The notes under the pieces are model-generated. The model was not told the DNA's origin. It did not search any database and saw nothing but the letters and a program-made list of their open reading frames with translations. From the NCBI GenBank assembly GCA_023053545.1, contig JAKZAN010000006.1, forward strand, positions 11,601,412 to 11,665,411: a stretch of DNA of 64,000 nt, in the 5' to 3' direction. The DNA comes from Lepidurus packardi. Taxonomy: Eukaryota; Arthropoda; Branchiopoda; Notostraca; Triopsidae. The translations under genes were made by a program, and so were the position numbers. This document shows, piece by piece, positions 1 to 12,876 of the stretch; the stretch's first letter is position 1, and every line of letters starts with the position of its first letter.

Positions 1-1316
1 AAAATTTTCAGGCTTATAGAATCAATTTTGATGGCTTGTCTGGGAAGAGTAAGGGAAGTGTTGTATATTTTCGTGGAAGTATCGTACGAGGCTGAGTGCG
101 GAGGGAAATTGCGCTGACAGAATCTGATAGAATCTCACATTGATTTAAGGGGAATTAGAAAAGATTTCCGTAAGAAAAAGCTGTTACCTGCAGCGTTCTG
201 GATATTGAAACACAGTGAATGCTTTGCAACGTTTTACGAAATTTCTGTAAAGTAAATTTGCGCTGTCGATATAATGGCGTTTTATAGTGTATACTTTGAA
301 AATTCTGGGGTCAAAACAAAATGGTCTTTAAACAGATTTTGCTCCTGCCCCCGTAAGGAAGCTCACTAGATGGCGTTGCCCTTAGTGTGCGTGTGTGCTA
401 AATTTGGTTAGTGCTTCAATGTGATCTTAATGACCTTTTTGATAGGATTGCAAACTTTAACTTTTGCATAAAAATTTGGGGGAAAATACTTGATTTAATG
501 GTTAAGGAATTACTTATATTGGAGGAATAAGGCTAGTTTAACAATTTTTTAAAAACCTTTATTGAGATGGAAAAAGTTTGAGTGTTCTTTTTTCGAATAA
601 GGAAGGATTGTTTGGTTGTTACCGTACTGTATTGGACGCTGATCTTTTTCCTTTTTTTTTCTTAACGCATTTGGCCCCGCGAAAATCTTGTTTCCCTTGG
701 AAGGGATCATAAAAATAGTTACAGGAAGTTAAATCTCGCTTAAGACTAGTCAATATATTTCTGCATAAACGTAATTACACGTGGACTGGAAACATCTGAG
801 TTATTTGTACCTGTGTTTTTGCGAAGTTTCTTTGTAAGTACAATTTACGATTGGGTAAGTCCATTGAAGAAGAATTCGATTCTTAGAATAATAGATAACG
901 TGAGCGCTTTTTCTTCTTCTTTGTTTTGTGTATAATAAATCCAAAAGGGTTGAATTGGGAGCGCTTTTAACATTTTTGCGACGTTCGTAAGAAGAAAAGT
1001 CTGTCTTTCTGTGCTTTTTGAAGAGTCTAAATCTAGTTTGATAGAAAATTATGCAAGCTCTCCTGAAGCTTTTTGATAGAAATGCTAGGTGTAGCAACTT
1101 TCCACGCGATTTACATTGTGCTGCGATTCTTCAAACAAAAAATTCCTGCTAATCAGAATCTAATCTTTTCTCTTTATTTTTTTTTACGTTTTCACGTTTT
1201 GCAGCAACTCACTATAAGTTACCCTGCTCCATGTCAGAGTTCTATAAGAAAGAAAAAAATAAAGCTCCTTATGAAAAAATGATTTTCTAAGCTGTGACTT
1301 GTTGTGCCATCCCCAG
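1..1316. other. No confident exon; probably THSD7-like intron or 5' side
   Basis: This AT-rich stretch precedes the first exon I can support (1317). That exon opens in phase, one base completing a codon, so coding exons must exist upstream. I could not recognise a thrombospondin-type exon here, so they are either left of the window or too diverged to see. Short open frames are present but lack Cys/Trp spacing typical of the family. Confidence 0.5.
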
Positions 1317-4300
1317 GTGCGAAGTTCCTTGTGCGCGTGATTGCCAGTTGTCCTCCTGGTCGTCATGGACAGCCTGTCTGACTTTAGATTGCACTAACGA
1401 GCAAGGCCATTATACTCCGCCTAGTCAAATTCGAGGTATATTTTCGTCACAAAACATTTTCTGTTAGTGAGGTTTCATTTTTCGGACGAACTTGACGCTA
1501 TCGGTGAAAAGCTTTCTCAAAAGATCTAATAAAAAAAAGAAGTTTACAAATACACAATAGTTAAGGAGTTTGCTTGATAGCTACGGGGAACTTATTATCC
1601 GATGTTTATCTGAACAGAGTTTTTCTGCGAACATTTAAAATCTCAGTTAAGGTTCCTGTATACCTTAGCTTATTGATGCGAAACAATCACAGATGGCACT
1701 GATGTTTGTTATTGTTTTGGAAAAGCCTTTCATAAAAAGTAATAATAGAAACATATAGCTAATAGAAGCTATACGTATTCATGGCGTTAGCTTTGTTAAT
1801 TCTTTCTTACATGTTAAAGAATGAAAAGCTTATGACGGGTGTAAGAAGTCTGACTGGGGTTTAACATACAAGAAATTTTAGCTGAAAATTTTAACGAATT
1901 GGTAGCTTTCTCTAGTTCTTTTTTAACTACGTTAATTTTATTTCACGGGACCTCTTTATGACCTCCTCGAAAAGTAACACACCAAAACCAAAGAGGAGTT
2001 TCTTTTTCGTTACTTAAGTTGCGTTTTCTTTTCAGTTCGACTTCTCCTTATTTGACCCTGTTACACAAATTGTGTACGTGTAATTCCAACCTTTAACCAT
2101 CTGTGTAGCCTACCGAATCCGACATCGGCACATGGTTATTTCGCCCAGCACGGAAGGTTTGTCTTGTCCACCGCTAACACAGTTGCAAGTTTGCAGCCCG
2201 GCTCCTTGTTATCGCTGGCAGCCTGTCACTTCAAGGTGTCAGTTACAAACGGGGAATGAATGTGGAACCGGAGAGTTGGAAGTTAGATTTAACTGCCTTA
2301 ACAGCCAAGGAGTAAGTCCTTTTTATATTTATCTTTAAAAGGGACATTTTTTATACTCTCAGTATACTTCAATGTATTGAAATATTGTTAGGAAGTCGTG
2401 GACGAAGAGCGCTGCGCCAACTTAACGAAGCTAATCCTACCAGTCGAATCCTGTCACGTGACTTGCCCTGAAGATTGTGCAGTGTCAGCCTGGACCACTT
2501 GGTCCGAGTGTACGGGCGGGTTTAGGAAGAGACAGCGTGCAATCCTAGGCTTACCGTCCGAAGGTAACAGCCGAAAGATCAAATTTGGAGGAAAAGCTCA
2601 CTGGCATGAGTTCCTGAGGGAGATCTTTTTTTCTTCTGTACATTAGGTGGGTATTTATGCCCTCATCCATCGTTGTTAGTCGAAAAGGAAGCGTGCAACG
2701 AAGAGAATCCACAATTGCTAGGAAGCCACGCCCATGCCACCTATCACTGGCTGACTTTACCTTGGCAGGCATGTGAAGGTTCTTGTAAACAAACAACGCA
2801 AGAACGGGAAGTTTGGTGCGTGAAAAATGAGGAAGAACGAGTGGACGATGATTGGTGCGTAAGATCGTGTTTATTTTATTGTCACTGGAGCTAAGTGATG
2901 GAAAATTGTAGGTGCTATTACTTGGGGAAACCTGCGACGAACCGAACATGTGATCTACCCTGTCCGGTGAATTGCACCGTTTCAAGTTGGTCGGATTGGT
3001 CACCTTGCAATTGCACAAGTAAGACAATATGAGCAAGATTCATTCTTTTACAACAATAAAAAGTGCTGACATTTATGGAGGTATTTTTAAAAGTCATTAC
3101 GCATTTATGCTCTCGAAGCTCTAATTGCTGTCGACAGTAAAGAAAAGTTTTGTACCAAGTTCGTAGTAATTAAACTGTACCAATTTACGGTTTTGAAATA
3201 CTAAGGTGTGCATAATTTCTAGCCTATACAATTCTTAGGTCTGGGCTTGGTGCCTCGCATTCCTAGCGACTAAGTTATAAATTCCTAGCGTTATTACTTA
3301 CCATGGAGAATTGTGTTTCGTTAGGAAAGAAGTTTAAGGAACAAATAGCTGACAGGCTAATTTGAAAGTGTCTAATACTTTCTCATCAAGCCAGAGTCTT
3401 GCTGTACTAAAGCTATAACAGCAGGTTCGTTCAGTTCCAACAAGTGAATTTGTATTTCATTCACAGATCGTTACCATAATTAGTTTTAATTATGAATATA
3501 AACAACTCTAAACACAATTCATAAGAAGAAAAAAAAAATGGTGAATCTATGGGACTGGGTTTCCTCGCAACAAGTTTAGATTTTTGTTTATACATTTGAT
3601 CTAAATTTTAATTTTCCCCACCAATGTTTCTCATATGTGGATAAATGTTCGATATACATGTTAATGTGAAAAGTAAACTTGCTCCGCGGTAACTTATGGA
3701 TTTCTTGAAGGTTGTGGTGGGCAATTACAGCGAAGGTACAGGATCGTGCTCCAGGAAGAGACTCATGGAGGAGTCGAGTGTCCACAACTTAGCCAAGAAC
3801 GTGTGTGTGAGTCTCATTTGCACTACAGATGGAACGTGTCCCCATGGGGGTTATGTGGAACTGGAGACGGCTGTGGAACTGGATGGCAAACACGAGGTGA
3901 AGAGGCTTTCCGAACCTGAATTGCCTGCCGCTTCTCTTAAAACTTCCACTAAATTTGCCTGCCTTGTTGACAGAGCTGGTTTGCCGGGATGAAGAAGATA
4001 ACGCGGCGGCAGTCACTCATTGTGCTACGCTGCTACCCTTACCCATTGCGAGTCGTAAGTGCTGGGTCGCTTGCGAGAATACACGTTGCCAATTCTCAGA
4101 TTGGTCGGAGTGGTCCGTTTGCGCTGAAAATTGCCAGAAACATCAAATCCGCTTTCGCACTTTTATAGGTAGATTTGGCCAAATTGTGCTCACAGGCAAA
4201 TGGAAAGTTATTTTTTTCTCGTTGGTCAGGGAAAGAGGAGCTGAAAGATGAATGCGAGTCCGTTTATCCTATAGAAGAAACCCAATCTTGTCCGTGCGAA

Positions 4301-7300
4301 AATCTGCAACTGTTGACGGGAAGCTGGTCCCATTGTCTGGTCGATTCAGCGAATGGCTGTGGTGCTGGTCAGAAATTCCAACCGTATATTTGCAAATCAG
4401 CATTGAACCAGCTGGAACCTCCCAGTTTTTGCGAAGCAAGCTATTACCAAGCGGCAGACTGTCAAGTTCCGTGCCTTGCGGATTGCCAATTGAGTTCTTG
4501 GTCGGAATGGACGACTTGCAATTCGACGTGTGGCGTGGGACTACAAAACCGGACTCGAAGAGTAATATTGAGTGGTTCCTTTTTTTTGTTCAACAAAAAA
4601 ATGTTTTATTAGATTTTGAGGAGAAATGGTAAAAATGGAAGAGGCTGCTCGCATCTGATTGAGACTCAACCTTGTAAAAGTTCCGACTGCAGTAATTTTG
4701 CTTGGGTTCAAGGACCTTGGAGCGAATGCTTTTTGGATGCTCCTCATCGATCTGCTAATTGTGGGTCAGGCTTGCAGAATCGAAGAGTCAAGTAACAAGG
4801 GGAATTCTCCCAATTTTCTTTCCTAAAAGCCCTTTTATGCATCGATCTACATGTCCTGAGGTCGGTTCTTAGGTGCCACAATCTACAAACGGGAGTGGAA
4901 ATGGAGGAAGTATACTGTGACGCCCTGAGCAAATCTCCCGGGGTTCGGCTTTGCTCGATAGCTTGCTCGTCGGAGTGTGTGTATAGCGAATGGACTGATT
5001 GGTCACCTTGTCTGTTGGTAAATCGATCGTAGAATATAACGCTTTATTATTTGTTTATCTATTATTTTTTTTATTTTTTTATTATTTCTAAGAAAAACAT
5101 TCCTGTTCATGCTGTTTGCAGTGGTACATTTGCAATATTTCCCTCTGATTTTTTGCAGTGCGGTTTGAGTGATAGTCGGAACCGAACGAGGTTGATGGTA
5201 CGTCAAGGAACAGATTCTCAGAATTGCAGTCGCCTAGTGGAAGAAGAAGGCTGCTTACCTCCTTTCCGTCAAGATTGGCGCAACGCGAGCTCCGTTACGG
5301 ACAAGTCAATGGATTGCTTTCGCTATGAATGGGCCGTGACGAAATGGAGTTCTTGTCTGCCCCTTGGAGGCTCCAACTGTGGTGAAGGCACTTTAGTACG
5401 ATTAACTTTTTGTCGACGCGAGGATGGGCTACAAGTCTCTGATAAGTATGAAAGAAATCTGTCCTTTTCTCCCTGCCTTTCTTTTGAGTTATCATTTTAG
5501 AAACACTTGTCAGTGGGTAGTTTCGATTGGCCATCTTGTGTAAAACCATATTCGATTGTAAACCCTCAAGCAATCGTCATTAAGGCTCAAATATACCTTA
5601 GCTCGGTATATGCAGTTAGCATGGAGAATTTCGGAACGAACTTCTCGTTAAAACCAGCACATTTCGTGAAAAAATTCTTTGACAGTAGGCTTGAGCAGAC
5701 TAACAGCTAGTACACAGTCAATCCACTTTTTTCCAATGAATAATAACTTCTAACATAAATTTTTAAAAAATATAAAAAAAAAAATTAAATTAATTCTAAA
5801 ATTAATTCTAAAATAAACTCTAAAATAATTAATACTAAAATTTCGAACGTGACAAGCCGTTATCGAGAAATCTTGTTCCGAATGTTCGACGACTTGATTT
5901 GGGACATTGTACTGCTACGCAAACCTTGGTGACAAAATTGTACTTTTTAGAAGAAAAACAAGCATAGAAACTTTGCCGGCAATTAGCTATTTATTTCTTT
6001 TTTACTTTCTTAAACCAGGCTTTCCCAAAACACTAGCAAACATCAGCGCTATCTATGACTGTTTCACATCAATAAGCTAAGGTATCCGGGAGCCTGAAGT
6101 GGATGATTCTACTTTTTTAAGCTTTTTGTTAGGTTTTAGGCCATTAAATATTTTAAGATTTATGCACCATACAGCTATAGATGTAATCTGTAGTTAAATA
6201 ACTTCGCCAAGTGGCAAGTGAGTTAAAAAATGGTGCCACGTTAGAAAACTATACAGATTTACCGATTTACACAAATGCTCTCGTTTGCTTTCTGCCGCTT
6301 TAATTTTCTTTTCTTTTCTAAACTTTGTCCCCCTTTTCCTTTCTTCCCTCAAGGTTTTGCGAGCGTCGACCAAAACCGAGTCCGTTGGAGCAGTTTTGCT
6401 ACTTGGATTGCCCCGTGGATTGTCAGCTATCGAAGTGGAGTGAATGGGATTCTTCTGCTTGCGTTTGCGGCGTCCAGTTGAATAATGGTGAAATAATGTC
6501 ACACCATTTCCATCTGGTTCCTAACTAATTTACTTTTCCCTCCCATTTCTTTGACAGGAATCTTAATTCGCACAAGACAAGTAATGATTCCAGCCAATCG
6601 GAATGGAAAGCAGTGTCCGGACTTATTGGAACAACGAGTTCCTTGTCCTGTAACCCCCTGTTTTGAATATCGCTGGGAAGAAGACGAGTCTTGCGACCTT
6701 ATGGTAAAAGAAAACCAGTCCTCCAAACTACAAGAGTTAGATTTTATCATGATTTGAAACTTAGGGGGCACAATGCGGCTATGGTGTTCGTATGCGTGAT
6801 CATGTTTGCGTCCAACTGAGCGTCAACCGAACCGTAGTTCGTCGCATTGATAACCGATTGTGCGACAATAAGAACCTTAATTGGAGCAGCATATTTAAGG
6901 CCTCCGCTTCACAGCTCGAGGGTGAGAAGCAGCAGCGATATTATTGGAACTTCCATGCAGAGCGAATGTTAAGTGAGCAGGGTAGCAAGCAGCAATTAAC
7001 GCCCCATGTACGAAGCAAGAGACTCCAAAGAAGTCCTGAAGAAGAAGATTTTACCTTGGGAGCCTCACAATGGCCCCGTCGTAATTGGCCCCATGGTCCA
7101 TTTCCAATTTTTGCCGCGTCGCTTTCCCCAGACCCGCGTTTGAGTCTAATTACTACCAGCTCTAAAGCTAAAACCAGCCAAGATCCTTTTCAAGTTAGTT
7201 GCTTTGTCTCTTGTGTCGATTGCATACAAACGCAATGGACGGCATGGAGCCCTTGTGTAGCTAATTGCGACCTATTACCCATACGTAAGCTTTGTCTCCA

Positions 7301-8794
7301 TTACTTGTCCTTTTGAAGCTAAGCAATTATTATTATTTAAAAAAAAAATATTTCCGTTGGTAGGAGGAAGTCAGAAGCGAACGCGACTAAATTGTGGTCA
7401 AACTACATCGGAATCGAGACTTTGTTCTCTTTTGGATCACGGTAAATAGCTCCAAAACATTCAGGAATTAGCTGGATTTCTATCCTTTTTTAAGAAGAAA
7501 TAAAACCAACTAATTGTGCGTATTAGGGTGTGGAAATGTGAATAACTGCCATTGTGAAGTAGCGCATGCCCGATGCACTGTAGAAGGCGAATGCGTCTGC
7601 GCGGCGGGCTACCGCCCGCTCATGGCTGTCCGCAAACGAACGTTTCGCTCGCCTCGTCAGTCGCAGTCAGTGAAGGAGACCCAGGACGACCTCGAGACGT
7701 ATTTGGTCGCTTGTGAATCTAATTTCGCGCTTCAACGCGGTTCAAATTGGCCTGACCCTAGCAACGCAAAAATGACAGCCAAGACTGATTCCAGTACTGC
7801 TGCCATAGTAACTCGCGCGCTTTCCGCTGCGACAACTACAGTGGCGTCATTTGAAGATGACATTCGCATTATGTACTATCCCAGTAAGTTAAACTTTAAT
7901 TGTTGTCTTCTTTGGGTACGAAGCCTGTAGTGTCACGTGACTTGCGCTTTTGCTCCAAAAGTCAATTCAAGGAGTCTTTTCGTGTAGACAAAGGCCAGAG
8001 CTGTGCTCTTTAATGGTTTTTGAAAGTTTGGGGATGTTCTGCGAAGCTGTTGGGCTGCTGTGTGGCAACATAATGGGCGCACGACCCTGAAAAGGCAAAT
8101 CAATAAGCGAGATGGATGGCAAGCACGTCCGGTTTCTTACGAGATCATAGAATGACGGGGATGCTCGTTTCCTACCACATTCTTTTATTTTTCGATTTGG
8201 CTGATTTTGAGCTATTTCTTCTGTCTTTACCCTTCTGAGTAAAAAAACTCTGCTATTTACACAGTAGAAAGTTATTGCGGAAAAATACTGGGTTTTAGCT
8301 ATGGGAAAAAGGATTGACTAGATGAGATTTTTTTTGTCCTGTTGTTTTATAAAAGGCTTCATAAAAGGAAATATGAGACGAGAAATAGGAGGACTTCTTC
8401 AGTGAAGCTTGTTTTGCAAAGGTTTTATATTCTTTCCGTTGTAACTTAGGTGATGACGAGTTTAACGTTTGGATGATTGCAATGATTGGGATCGGATGTC
8501 TTTTCATCATTTTTGTGGGAGTTACAATCTTCTTGATATGGTAAGTTGCGGTTACATCGTATTATATTTTTTGGAAAATGAAAGAAAAAAGCTTTTCCTA
8601 CTTTTACTGAGTGTGTGTATAGGAATGGGGGGGGGGGGCAAAGGATCAAAGGAGATTCACAGAGTTTGAAAAAGTTTGGGAATTTTCAATGTTAGTCCGT
8701 AACCTATAAGTTTTTCTCACACAAATGTTCGACGTGATTTTGTTTTTAGATGGAAAATATTTACAGGGAATACGAGTTATTTGACGAGGTTTAA
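1317..8794 (+). CDS. THSD7-like transmembrane thrombospondin type-1 repeat protein (3' part)
   Basis: Eighteen exons join in phase: 1317-1435, 2109-2311, 2392-2563, 2647-2854, 2912-3018, 3711-3896, 3974-4168, 4230-4561, 4613-4791, 4873-5017, 5159-5445, 6354-6487, 6558-6703, 6765-7284, 7364-7441, 7527-7883, 8450-8540, 8767-8794 (about 1161 residues visible). The protein is a string of TSP1 repeats: repeated CxxDC, WSxW, WTxW and CxxTCGxG-like motifs alternate with CYxW repeats, the layout of the THSD7 family. Exon 7527-7883 has an EGF-like Cys cluster. Exon 8450-8540 encodes one TM helix (core IGCLFIIFVGVTIFLIW), followed by a very short cytoplasmic tail. THSD7 proteins are large type I surface proteins (human THSD7A about 1657 residues), so the signal peptide and first repeats lie upstream. 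The donor after 2854 is the weak gtgcgt. The last exon is the least certain, chosen because it alone avoids an immediate stop. Confidence 0.85.
1647..1770 (-). repeat. Fragment of ~510-bp dispersed TIR element (family M1)
   Basis: This intronic segment read on the minus strand matches one end of the element at 5583-6095, including the terminal block ATACCTTAGCTTATTGATG and the neighbouring AACAAACATCAGTG block. Only about 120 bp are recognisable, so it is a truncated copy. Confidence 0.65.
5583..6095 (+). repeat. M1 element, best-preserved copy (MITE-like, in THSD7 intron)
   Basis: About 513 bp in the 908-nt intron between THSD7-like exons at 5445 and 6354. The left end AGGCTC...ATACCTTAGCT and the right end, read inversely, AGGCTCCCGGATACCTTAGCT form imperfect terminal inverted repeats. 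Internal blocks such as GAGAAATCTTGTTCCGAA and AAACTTTGCCGGCAATTA recur at 16170-16470 (inverted) and 38165-38690. No coding capacity is seen, which fits a non-autonomous DNA element. I could not fix the target duplication. Confidence 0.7.
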
Positions 8795-8948
8795 TATCGT
8801 GAATCCTTAGAACGGAGATGATGGGAACAGTTCCATATAAGTAAAAGTTCCTAACTATATTAACTTGATTATGTGCTCCGATACGGTACTTTTGTACCCC
8901 AAACAAACGTTACAAATCCAAGCATTAGCTGACCTTAAGTGGGAAGTA

Positions 8949-9024
8949 GACACAAGGACGAGTCGACAAAAGGACTCCGTGTACCCGACACAAGGACGCC
9001 GGGCCCCGACAGAAGGACGCCACG
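8949..9024. repeat. Imperfect GACA-AAGGACG short repeats
   Basis: Four spaced copies of a 12-16 bp motif, GACACAAGGACG, GACAAAAGGACT, GACACAAGGACG and GACAGAAGGACG, are each followed by GCC/TCC-type sequence. A fifth relative (GACAGATGGACG) lies at about 9151-9162. Spacing is irregular, so this is a degenerate minisatellite or the inside of an unrecognised element. Confidence 0.6.
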
Positions 9025-9174
9025 TCCATAATCTTTTAAGGGTCCAATAGAATTTCGAGTTTAAAAAGTCTCCGCTCATTGGTTAAGCGCCAACGAGATA
9101 TGAAAGAGCTTAAGCCGCACTAAGAAAATACATCACAAGGCTCCGAACCCCGACAGATGGACGTCTAGTCCAAC

Positions 9175-9200
9175 GTAACCTAACCTAACCAAAACTAACC
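9175..9200. repeat. Short CCTAA (TTAGG-type) array
   Basis: A run of ACCTAACCTAACC with one variant unit. It matches the arthropod telomere pentamer TTAGG on the minus strand, but is far too short to be a telomere. Confidence 0.6.
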
Positions 9201-9929
9201 ATGTGCCGTATTTTTTAATACGGCTTAAGCACTCTCACAATAGCAAGAATGATCCTTTGAACCCACACCTTACAATTTGGAACATATAGAGAATTTTCCC
9301 AAAGTAGTTCTAGGTAGTACTCAAAATTAATTTACCGATACGTAAAACGGTTAACTTGTAAAACGTTAAATATAAGGTGAATGTTTACATTCACATTCAC
9401 TAAAAGTAATTCTAAGTAGTTGTATAGTTCCCAAAAACGTCGGCGTACACTATAGTAAATGTAGCAAAAATCTTACCGCTCTTTGGTTGATCAGTAACGT
9501 CATAGGCGTTACCAATGTTTCAGTCGAGTGTTGAACTATTTACCATAACTTACTTAAATAGAATATTACAATTGGTAGTTATGGTTCGAACTGTTAGTCC
9601 GAACCTGTTAATTCGAACGTCTTAGTTCGGACCAACAATTACAAGAGAGAAGCAGCCACTTTACACGCTTTACGTTTTCAGTCAAGTTTCAATTATTTCA
9701 AGTAACGATCGCTGTTGTTACGACTACACTTGACCTGACTCAAAAGGAGGGGAGTATTTTTGTTTTCAATTGTCGCATATCGAATTCGATCGATTTTCTT
9801 CTTACAGGGCTCATTTTGTCCAAGGGGTTCGCAGCTCAATTTCCAGATGTACGAAAATTACAAAAAAGTTTGTGACCCTGATATATTGCAGAGTTACAAA
9901 CTCCGGAGAACCCCGGTTACAAAGTTATA

Positions 9930-10020
9930 CATCGATATATAGTTAGATATTAATATATTGATATATAGTTATATATTGATACATAGTTATATATTAATAT
10001 GTAGTGATATATATTGGTAG
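9930..10020. repeat. AT-rich tandem repeat of about 20-24 bp units
   Basis: Variants of ATTGATATATAGTTATAT are repeated about four times with single-base changes (gatatatagttagat, gatatatagttatat, gatacatagttatat, atgtagtgatatat). Nothing suggests coding. Confidence 0.6.
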
Positions 10021-11689
10021 ATTCTGATACTAGTTAAAAATAAATTCTGTGAAGGCCGGACTTTTAGCAGTACTCCGCCTTACTTGACGTTACTCAACAA
10101 TGAAACATAAGGAAGTATATAAAGAAGCGGCACCGTTATAATTTTTTAATGCTCAAACAAATCTGAGGGTGCATTGGTTAATTTACACGCTCAATCACAG
10201 AAAAGTGACTTTTCCTTCGCGCCCTGATTTTCAGGCTCCGCTGTACGCCATGGACTAAGTAGCCGCATAGTCCAAACCTCCTCGTGCGATCCCATTGCCC
10301 ACGGATGCTTGCTAAGCCGAACCGACACTTGCCCAAAGGCCATGAGGCGCGGGTCTCGGCCCGGCAGGACGGCAAGCTAGGGCAATCTCGTAATGGCGAG
10401 AAGAAAAAGCCACTATGCAGTGAGTTAGGTCTGAATAATAAGAACCAAGACTTTTCTAAACCAAAAAGCAGGTATAGAAAGTTAGGGAGCTTGAAGTTTC
10501 GGGTGGAGGGAAGGTTACTGGGTTACAAAAGCTACAAAGTACGGTTACACAGGTTACAACGATACACAATTGGAACCGACTAGTCAGGGTGTACGACGTT
10601 ACAAGTAAGTTGCGAACTCCTTGGTTTACTCCAACTAGGTATATATTAAAAGTATAGCAACAGAGGGAATTTGCAATAAAGGAATTCGCAATAGAAAAGC
10701 AAGTGTCGTAATAAGGAGGAATTTAGGATTTTCTTCTGGAGAGGTTAATAATAAGTCATTCCTCGCGTCGTGGACGATCCCGAATCCAAGGTTTTATTGA
10801 GGATTTGACACTTTCTGGAACGGCAAAGCATAGAAAAATATACACAGAAGAATTGCCGTCCTTACCCGCGTGAACCAGGTTTACTTTCGGGGAAAAGTTT
10901 AGTTAGAAAAGGACAGAAAACACTTGGAAAGATAAGAACTTCTGTCGAAGTTTAAAACGTCGTGCTCGCGAGTTTCTTGTAGTACCTACTATTGCAACTA
11001 AAACAAAAATGCAATCTAGGGAAGCAGAACTATTCGTCGTTCGATGCGGAGTAAGCTGCCTATTATTCGTCGTTCCGTTAGCCATTCGTTTATTATTCGC
11101 CACTCATTGCATAATCGGCAAAGAAATAACGCTGAGACTCCATGACCAAATTGGAAAACTTTTTTTTCTTTTTTTAAGCGCAAAGCTTAGTAGAAATAAC
11201 TATTCTGTTTATTTACCATTGTGGGGTAATCTTTTCTCCAGTTCTTTTAATTATTTTAAGGAAAAGCAAACGTTGGTTTAAGTTGAATAGAAGTAAAAGG
11301 GCCAAATTATTACTGTGATTAAGTACAGTAATGTTTCTTTATCCTATTTTTTAGCTCGTCTCGAGAAGAGCCCTTGTCTCATCACGCCGTGTCTATGCGC
11401 CCCTTGAAAAGTCAATCCAATAAAGCCTGACAGTTCCAGGAAGGAGCGTCAACACGGGACCGATGCTCCTTACCTGTGACTTCTTACTCCGTGGACGGCA
11501 CGACGGTGATTATGGAGATCACTCATGTGTGAAGCCGATGTATACCGATCGTCACTCAGAAACTATAAATGTTCTAACGGTTCACTTAACATACTGAGTA
11601 TAATTTCCGAAATACCATTTCTTGGATAACAATTCTCAAGAGTGTGTACTTCTCCTTTTCTACTGTGCCCAAAAAACTTGGAAAAGTCT

Positions 11690-11695
11690 TTTATT
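11690..11695 (-). terminator. AATAAA overlapping the GPATCH4 stop codon
   Basis: On the minus strand the last codons read GAA TAA A, so the poly(A) hexamer AATAAA overlaps the stop codon (11691-11693). If used, the 3' UTR would be only the 10-30 nt to the cleavage site. A downstream signal cannot be excluded. Confidence 0.4.
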
Positions 11696-12876
11696 CAAGC
11701 CTCTCTTCTTTGTACATACTTTTCTTCTTCTTCTTTTTCTTTGTTGGAGGGAGCTCACCTGGAGAAGCTGGTTCCTCTAAGGGTTCGGGTACAAGTTCGT
11801 CTTGGATTTTTTGTTTCTTCTTTTTCTTTTTTGAAGGCTCCAATTGATTTTCCGGAGGGGAGGAATCCGCAATGTCTTGTGAAATGGGCAGAATACTGCT
11901 GCTTTTCCTTTTGATCTCTTTACTAGCAGTTCCCATGATCTGTAACTTAGTGGCTTCTTCCAACTGCCATCGTTCTAACAAAGCGGCCTCTTGTTGGGCC
12001 ACACGATTCAATTTTCCTGTACAGCGATGCCCATGCCGTGCTCCCCTGAAAGAATAAATTTTGTATGATAAAATCTCCCGGTCTTTTTAATATAAAGTAG
12101 CTATTTAACTAAACTTAATCCTTTGTTTTTAACTGAATTTAGAACGCCTACTTGTGCGCTGTGCGACCGCCACAGGCTTTCAAGATCTCCTCGTCAGTTA
12201 AACCAGTCATGAAATCTTTTCGTTCATCGGTTTCTAACTCCTCAATGGCTTCGGCATCTTTGACTATTTTGCCGTTGGTGCTAAGTACACCAGCCTGGAA
12301 CAATATTATACATATATGTTGCATATAATGTGCATAAAGAACAGATTTGTTATTTGGAATTTAGATCTAATGTACTTTGAAAAAGTTGCCGTAACTAGAA
12401 GCTTTAGGGCGATGTTTCTTGGAAGGTTTTTTGCTGGAGACCTCGACAGTTTGGGTTCCTTTTTCTATTACAACAGTTCCGTCCTGCTAAGAGTCGGTGA
12501 TAAATACAGGTTATTATAGGTGATAACAGGTTAGTTTGGATTGTTTTGGACTCACGTCAGCAGGAGCAACTTGGATATTACTGGCAGCTGAATTATACAC
12601 GTGATCCCACCAATGAAAGGCAAATTCGTCGCTCCGATTGTGGCCCAAGCCGGCAGAATCAAATTTAAATTTGGGTTTAATGGCAGTCACAATTCCATCT
12701 TTGGCTTTGCCCAGGCCTTCCCCTATTTTTACGAATACAAGATTAATATATAAATTTAAAGTACTAACTATACTGTACAAGTTTCATTTATTACCTTCTT
12801 CCCAGCCATATTTTTCGAGATGCTTTTTGGCAAAATTCATGTTGCACGTGTGATTATTTATGAGCGGCGTATCCAT
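11691..12876 (-). CDS. GPATCH4: G-patch domain-containing protein 4
   Basis: Five exons in transcript order: 12876-12795, 12722-12556, 12486-12376, 12294-12152, 12045-11691, giving about 285 residues. The N terminus carries a G-patch: GWEEGEGLGK, then a conserved FHWWDHVYN block (human FTNHWWNELFN). A SKKHRPKASSYGNFFK-like segment and the family hallmark ACGGRTAHK follow (human ACEGRTAHKAARLG). The C terminus is a Lys-rich coiled segment typical of this nucleolar RNA-associated protein. I chose the ATG at 12876 because it gives 12 residues before MNFAKK, close to the 11 before MKFAEE in the human protein; the ATG at 12840 is the alternative. The third exon has a NAGNAG acceptor (tag/cag), so 12483 is possible. 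It is divergently paired with the zinc-finger gene starting at 13241. Confidence 0.92.

Larger units (their letters stand above)
8795..11690. other. Intergenic, repeat-rich, no gene recognised
   Basis: Between the THSD7-like gene and GPATCH4. It contains a cluster of imperfect GACA(N)AAGGACG repeats (8949-9024), a short CCTAA run (9175-9200), an AT-rich tandem stretch (9930-10020), a GTTACA-rich stretch (10515-10605) and a moderately GC-rich patch (10180-10400). No open frame here has family-like features. Confidence 0.55.

Noticed and set aside
10180..10400. GC-richer patch suspected to be rRNA or tRNA-derived
   Set aside because: No match to conserved rRNA segments I know and no cloverleaf could be drawn.
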